Below, piece by piece: positions 7,025 through 10,656 of a stretch of 10,656 nucleotides of DNA. This DNA comes from Candidatus Latescibacterota bacterium. Its GTDB lineage: Bacteria; Latescibacterota; MVCY01. The DNA lies in assembly GCA_030669445.1 (NCBI GenBank), contig DAOVDP010000029.1:1-10656 (forward strand), in the 5' to 3' direction. Under the pieces are notes generated by a model that saw nothing but the letters and a program-made list of their open reading frames with translations, searched no databases and was not told where the DNA came from. The position numbers were made by a program, and so were the translations under genes. How positions within the stretch are numbered: position 1 is the stretch's first letter; every line of letters starts with the position of its first letter.

Positions 7025-7819
7025 CTAAAAGCGTTCCAATATCTTATCAAGTTGCTGGCTCATTTTCTCCACATAGGCATAGTAATCCTTCCGTTTCAGT
7101 TCTACTGCGGCTTCTTGGTCAAGTATAGCCACGCAATCGGGATGTAATTGGAGCACAGAGGCGGTAACCTGAGCCGTAATAGGACCCTCTACAGTTTGAG
7201 CCACTACCTTTGCTTTCTGGGCTCCATTTGCCAGAAGAAGGCACTTTCTGGTCTCCATTATCGTACCCACCCCCATAGTGATGGCAAATGTAGGCACATC
7301 CTCTATTTTCTCAAAAAACCTGGAATTGTCCTTCACAGTCTGTTCTGTCAGTGTCTTCAATCTTGTTCTTGAACCCAGGGAAGAGCTCGGTTCGTTAAAG
7401 CCGATGTGCCCATCGCCGCCGATGCCTAAGACCTGTATGTCAATACCCCCTGCCTGTTTTATCATCTCCTCGTAGTGGGCACAGTATGCTTTTACATCCT
7501 TTGCCAAGCCGTTAGGGACGTTCACACTTTGCGGCGGGATGTTAATGTGCTTGAAGAGATTTTCGTACATAAAGTAATAGTAACTCTGTGGATGATCAGG
7601 GGCTATGCCATAATATTCATCCAAGTTGAATGTTCTGACTTTCGAGAAATCCAGTCCCTGTTCCTTGTGCATCCGGGTGAGTTCTTTGTACAGCCCAATG
7701 GGAGTGCTTCCGGTTGCCAGACCCAGCACGCAATCGGGTTTTTCCATCACGGTCTTTGCCACAATCTCAGCAGCCTTCTTGCTCATCGTCTCGTAGTCAT
7801 TGGTGATGATTACTCTCAT
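7025..7819 (-). CDS. nagB: glucosamine-6-phosphate deaminase
   Basis: The 264-residue protein is a full-length NagB. This enzyme reversibly converts glucosamine 6-phosphate to fructose 6-phosphate plus ammonia. Visible signatures are LGLATGSTPIGLYKEL (phosphate loop, 32-47), FNLDEYYG with Asp67 (the acid/base residue region), GIGGDGHIGFNEPSSS with Asp136, His138 and Glu143, TRLKTLTEQT, and TMGVGTIMETRKCLLLANG (181-199). The ATG at 7819 follows GGAGGAGGAAGG closely. The usual partner nagA and a GntR-type regulator are not in the window. Next on the same strand is pta, 302 bp away, with its own strong promoter. NagB can run towards amino-sugar synthesis, so it could feed the GlmU-like step next door; this is inference. 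A poor -10-like TAGAAT upstream is too weak to call a promoter. Confidence 0.96.
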   Translation of the reverse strand: MRVIITNDYETMSKKAAEIVAKTVMEKPDCVLGLATGSTPIGLYKELTRMHKEQGLDFSKVRTFNLDEYYGIAPDHPQSYYYFMYENLFKHINIPPQSVNVPNGLAKDVKAYCAHYEEMIKQAGGIDIQVLGIGGDGHIGFNEPSSSLGSRTRLKTLTEQTVKDNSRFFEKIEDVPTFAITMGVGTIMETRKCLLLANGAQKAKVVAQTVEGPITAQVTASVLQLHPDCVAILDQEAAVELKRKDYYAYVEKMSQQLDKILERF

Positions 7820-7860
7820 CCTTCCTCCTCCTTCGTTGTTTTGGGTGTTGTTAAGATTCT

Positions 7861-7919
7861 AACCACAAGAGGATACAGAGAAAGATCCCAAAATCCCTCT
7901 CTGCGGTGCTCTGGGTTTT
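7861..7919. repeat. degenerate inverted repeat upstream of nagB
   Basis: AACCACAAGAGGATACAGAGA (arm 7861-7882, partly quoted) faces a rough inverse ending TCTCTGCGGTGCTCTGGG (about 7897-7919) across a short spacer. The arms match only loosely, with a one-base offset. It resembles a worn copy of the widespread ACCACAGAG/CTCTGTGGT class of small dispersed palindromes and is similar in style to the element at 2692-2765. No function is evident; it lies in the nagB upstream region. Confidence 0.4.
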
Positions 7920-7963
7920 GTCAATGCAGTGTTTAGCTGTTTAATCCAATACCTGCTACTAGC

Positions 7964-8821
7964 TCAAAAGCGTTCGCCTAACTTCGGAGAGATCTCAGCA
8001 TACTCAACAGGCATATCCCACCTGAATTTCCTTTCTGCCATTTCTCCCAGGTTCTGGATGACGAGTTTGATAAATTTGGTCTGTTCGGTGATGATACGAT
8101 CGCCATCTGCTTTTCGATTAACGAAGAAAACCCGATAACGGTCAGAATCTTTCAGGATGCCCTGTCGAGGCCGGTCAAAGTCGTGGAGATAAAGATTAAA
8201 CAGGCCTCTTGGACTATATCTGTTCCCGGTCTCGTCCTCCAGAAGAGTTCTTTGCCCGATGTTAGCTATCGCAGGAGGGTCGATTCCCTTATTTTCCAGG
8301 TATATGGAGAAATCGAGGCGGTCATACTTGTCATATCCCCATTTATCAGTATAACAGTTTCTCAATAGATTTCCCCCATAGATTCTCTTCAATATGCGTC
8401 TTACATAATCTCTTCTGAAATTCTCATACTGTACTCTATGCAAACGATTGTTGGAGTCGAAAAAGGGGAATAAAGCAGTGTACATCTGATATAGATTTCT
8501 CAGCCCTATCTCCTCTTCGGGTGGATATTCCGAGGTGGCGAAGTAATCAATGGTCTCTTTTATTTTATCTTCAAGTTGAATCCTATTCCAGCCCAGCTTC
8601 TCTGCCTGGGAATAGAGGCCCGCCAGCTCAAAAGCGAATGTCCTGAAGGTCACCTGAACATAGACACCACCGGCAGTTTCTCCTCTGGTTAGTAGGATGA
8701 AGGTTTCCTTAAAGATATGCTGATAGGTTACTGGTGGGGCCTGTTGAGCACATCCCCAGGAAAATGTGGACAGAAACAGCCAGACGGCCACAGTTAAGAA
8801 GGAGGTAGGGGATAGTTTCAT
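7964..8821 (-). CDS. probable lipoprotein of unknown function
   Basis: I do not recognise this 285-residue protein. It starts with Lys and a hydrophobic stretch (SFLTVAVWLFLSTF) ending in SWGC, which reads as a lipoprotein signal with Cys24 as the lipidated residue, although Trp and Ser at -2/-3 are not ideal. The mature part is charged. Residues about 60-150 look helical (LYSQAEKLGWNRIQLEDKIK), followed by a basic stretch NFRRDYVRRILKRIYGG. The last 130 residues (LEDETGNRYSPRGLFNLYL, DRYRVFFVNRK, FIKLVIQNLG, KFRWDMP) alternate in a way that suggests a beta-sandwich. The ribosome site is weak (GAGAGACG). It lies 144 bp upstream of nagB and downstream of an iron-sulphur gene remnant; neither neighbour explains it. 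An envelope location is likely. The gene is believable because its frame is long, intact and well composed. Confidence 0.75.
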   Translation of the reverse strand: MKLSPTSFLTVAVWLFLSTFSWGCAQQAPPVTYQHIFKETFILLTRGETAGGVYVQVTFRTFAFELAGLYSQAEKLGWNRIQLEDKIKETIDYFATSEYPPEEEIGLRNLYQMYTALFPFFDSNNRLHRVQYENFRRDYVRRILKRIYGGNLLRNCYTDKWGYDKYDRLDFSIYLENKGIDPPAIANIGQRTLLEDETGNRYSPRGLFNLYLHDFDRPRQGILKDSDRYRVFFVNRKADGDRIITEQTKFIKLVIQNLGEMAERKFRWDMPVEYAEISPKLGERF

Positions 8822-8888
8822 CGTCTCTCATCGTCAAGAATAAAACGAATTAATTGGTCTGTTGAGGAAACCCAGCTATATGAAGTAC

Positions 8889-9136
8889 TTATTTTCTCTG
8901 TAGTTGCTCGATCAGCCAGGAGCGCCTCAACTGAATTGCCCCTTCGGGACAGAACTCATAGCAGGTAAAACACTGGATGCACCCTTTCTAATCGAATCGA
9001 CTGTAGGATGACGATTAACAGTGGGAATGGCCTTCCATGCGAGGCCTTTTTTATCCCATTGCCTCCACTGCATTGGTCTCTAATCAAGTTCAGCCAGGTT
9101 AATTTCTCTCAGTCGCTTGGGGTGAAGTGGTTTCAC
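8889..9136 (-). pseudogene. remnant of a 4Fe-4S ferredoxin-domain protein, possibly DUF362 type
   Basis: The minus strand encodes KGCIQCFTCYEFCPEGAIQL (8987 downward), a CxxCxxCxxxCP cluster motif like the last part of a [4Fe-4S] ferredoxin domain, then RRSWLIEQLQRK and a stop at 8889. Directly upstream in this frame is TAG (8990-8988). The plausible continuation, WKAIPTVNRHPTVDSIRKG, is in another frame, so a frameshift separates them, and that frame is cut again by TAG at about 9085. A GTG at 9136 opens this frame and overlaps the antiporter stop. The order 'Pro-x-Val-Asp, then Cys cluster, then end' is like the C terminus of DUF362 iron-sulphur proteins, but so little remains that this is tentative. 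It fills most of the 311-bp gap between antiporter and lipoprotein. The 8822-8888 part shows nothing. Confidence 0.6.
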
Positions 9137-10335
9137 CTTCTGGCTTTTCCTACCTCCCCCGCTTTGGTAATGGCAAATTTTGTGGCTATCGGCCCGATGA
9201 TCTCAAAGATGATCGTGGTAGCTGCGATGGTATTGATGGTTATGACTGCCAGTTGATGTCCAGTCGCTCCTAAATCGCCAAATTCTCTCCCCACAAGGAC
9301 GGCCAGACCGATGGCTACGCCTGCTTGGGAGAGCAAGCCGAAGGGCAGGTACTTCCGGATGTTTGTCCCTGCCTTTGTAATAAAAGCGCCTAAAAATGCA
9401 CCGCCCATTTTGCCGGCTGTCCTGCCTGCTATATAGATCAAGCCCAAAAGGCCCATTTGGGGAAGCAGACTAAGCTGAAGCTGTGCCCCGGCTGCGACGA
9501 AAAAGATTACATAGATGGGTGGGGTGATACCTTGGACAGCATTTAGTGTCCTGCGACTTGTTCGGGGGAAAGCGCTGGCAACTACCATCCCTAAGGCTAA
9601 ATTGGATAGGATCAAGGAAAGGTGGAGAAGATTAGCCACGCCAGCGCAGACCAGTATTGCCCCTAATGATAGCGTCAAAAGTTCGCCTCTGGTATGCATT
9701 TTCCGGATAAAGTAACCCCATATCATTCCTATTGTGATCCCTGCCGCCAAGGCCCCTCCAATCTCTATTAAGGGGCGCCCCACCGTGTTATAGAAAGACA
9801 GACCTTCTTTTCCAATAATGAGGAGTTTTGCAATAGCAGCAGCAAGCCCATAAATCACGATAGCTACGGCATCATCAAAGCCTACTATAGCTAACAGAGT
9901 ATTTGTGAGCGGGCCTTTTGCCCGGTACTCCTGTAAAACCGCCACTGTGCCTGCCGGGGCAGTGGCCGGAGCTAAGGCAGCGAAGATCAAGGCCAGATAA
10001 ACCTTGTGTGTCAAAAGATATACTCCCAGGAATACTATAACAAAGGCACCAAATGATTCTGCCAGGAGAATTATAATAATCCTTTTGCCCAGTTTTCTCA
10101 GGAGGTCTAACGAAAGCTGGCTTCCTATAACAAAGGCAATCAATGCCAAGGCCACATCGCTTACTATCCCTATTCTGTCTAACAAACCTAAATTAAACAT
10201 CCCCAAGAAAGAAGGGCCCAAGAAGAGACCCATCACGATATAACCCACTACTGCAGGGAACTTAAGCCGATTGGTGATCTTCCCGCCGATAAACCCTAAG
10301 ATTATTGCTATTCCTATCAGAAATAGTATATCCAT
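9133..10335 (-). CDS. CPA2-type cation:proton antiporter
   Basis: This 400-residue, very hydrophobic protein has about a dozen membrane segments. It starts MDILFLIGIAIILGFIGGKI and has the family's GYIVMGLFLGPSFLG in an early segment. The broken-helix motif LAPATAPAGT (121-130) and the paired aspartates GFDDA (Asp154, Asp155) indicate an electrogenic Na+/H+-type exchanger of the CPA2 (NapA/Kef-like) group. A late segment, GRTAGKMGGAFLG, carries Arg305 and Lys309, comparable with the Lys of NapA. There is no C-terminal RCK/TrkA nucleotide-binding domain, so it is not a full KefB/KefC. The start follows GAAAGG, 3 bp after the stop of a paralogous copy, so the two are probably co-translated. The ion (Na+, K+) cannot be told. 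Confidence 0.9.
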   Translation of the reverse strand: MDILFLIGIAIILGFIGGKITNRLKFPAVVGYIVMGLFLGPSFLGMFNLGLLDRIGIVSDVALALIAFVIGSQLSLDLLRKLGKRIIIILLAESFGAFVIVFLGVYLLTHKVYLALIFAALAPATAPAGTVAVLQEYRAKGPLTNTLLAIVGFDDAVAIVIYGLAAAIAKLLIIGKEGLSFYNTVGRPLIEIGGALAAGITIGMIWGYFIRKMHTRGELLTLSLGAILVCAGVANLLHLSLILSNLALGMVVASAFPRTSRRTLNAVQGITPPIYVIFFVAAGAQLQLSLLPQMGLLGLIYIAGRTAGKMGGAFLGAFITKAGTNIRKYLPFGLLSQAGVAIGLAVLVGREFGDLGATGHQLAVITINTIAATTIIFEIIGPIATKFAITKAGEVGKARR

Positions 10336-10338
10336 GTT

Positions 10339-10656
10339 CTACCTTTCTTCCTTACCCACCTCTCCAGCTTTGGCTATGGCTAATTTTGTTGCTATTGGTC
10401 CGATGATCTCAAATATGATCGTTGTTGCCGCTATGGTGTTAATGGTTAAGACTGCCAGATGATGTCCAGCCTCTCCTAAGTCACCAAATTCTCTTCCTAC
10501 AAGGATGGCCAAGCCAATGGCTACCCCTGCTTGAGAGAGAAGTCCCAAGCCCAGATACTTTCTGATGGTTGACGGGGCTTTAGAAATAGAAGCGCCCAAG
10601 TAGGCACCGCTCATCTTACCTGCCACCCTGCATAATATGTAGATCAGGCCCAAAAG
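10339..10656 (-). CDS. second CPA2-type antiporter, C-terminal part (runs off the window)
   Basis: The last 105 codons of a paralogue of the downstream antiporter are present; the N-terminal part lies beyond 10656. The frame is open to the window edge (Leu-Leu-Gly-Leu-Ile), so the apparent start at a TTG is an edge effect. Residues align without gaps to 296-400 of the neighbour at about 80% identity by my hand count. They include CRVAGKMSGAYLG with the conserved Arg and Lys, LLSQAGVAIGLA, LVGREFGDLG and TINTIAATTIIFEIIGPIAT, ending AGEVGKEER. Identity rises in the last half. It is read first in the operon; the neighbour starts 3 bp after its TAG. Confidence 0.9.
   Translation of the reverse strand, partial: LLGLIYILCRVAGKMSGAYLGASISKAPSTIRKYLGLGLLSQAGVAIGLAILVGREFGDLGEAGHHLAVLTINTIAATTIIFEIIGPIATKLAIAKAGEVGKEER

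Noticed and set aside
7914..7926. TTGACA-like box upstream of nagB as a promoter
   Set aside because: No acceptable -10 box lies 15-19 nt downstream; the later TAGAAT has no good -35, so no promoter is called.
7475..7936. Plus-strand frame of 153 codons opposite nagB
   Set aside because: It lies antisense to a well-supported nagB, has no ribosome site, and its translation has no recognisable motifs; it is a shadow of the real gene.
9029..9052. Plus-strand GGCCT/AGGCC hairpin followed by TTTTTT, terminator-like
   Set aside because: The stem is only 5 bp, no plus-strand gene precedes it, and it lies within the decayed iron-sulphur gene on the other strand; probably chance.
10339..10653. Complete 104-residue small membrane protein
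   Set aside because: The frame is open to the window edge and aligns with the C-terminal quarter of the adjacent antiporter; it is a truncated view of a larger gene.

Overview
The window looks like chromosomal DNA of a free-living bacterium, most likely an uncultivated Gram-negative-type lineage. The evidence is a lipoprotein signal, a full-length 'alternative' GlmU-like protein of the type common in deep-branching phyla, and short palindromic repeats of the kind scattered through candidate-phylum genomes. The phylum cannot be fixed from the sequence. All recognisable genes lie on the minus strand, so the regions are read here from high to low coordinates. No plus-strand gene is supported, and I saw no tRNA, rRNA, CRISPR array, insertion sequence or phage gene.

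Right end (10656-8822): two tandem paralogues of a CPA2-type cation:proton antiporter, the first cut by the window edge, separated by 3 bp. They are followed by a decayed iron-sulphur (ferredoxin-domain) gene. Next (8821-7025): a probable lipoprotein of unknown function, then nagB (glucosamine-6-phosphate deaminase), with a worn inverted repeat between them.

Centre (6907-4023): a well-bounded transcription unit. A promoter with both consensus hexamers drives pta (phosphate acetyltransferase), an alternative GlmU-like nucleotidyltransferase/left-handed beta-helix acyltransferase and a small acyl carrier protein. A strong intrinsic terminator ends it. With nagB just upstream, the set links amino sugars, acetyl-CoA/acetyl phosphate and an acyl carrier. 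The link to UDP-GlcNAc or another acylated amino sugar is inference.

Left-centre (3925-391): a second bounded unit. A good sigma-70 promoter drives a Gfo/Idh/MocA dehydrogenase, a xylose-isomerase-like TIM-barrel isomerase/epimerase and a leaderless neutral-ceramidase-fold hydrolase, and the unit ends at an intrinsic terminator. It looks like a small carbohydrate or cyclitol catabolic operon; its substrate is unknown. A 74-bp inverted-repeat element sits inside it.

Left end (317-1): another short palindromic element, a promoter, and the first 52 codons of the ribosome-assembly GTPase gene obg.

Most genes are ordinary families. The parts worth attention are the pta / GlmU-like / ACP grouping, the three-gene hydrolase operon, the palindromic elements, and the antiporter duplication with its adjoining gene remnant.
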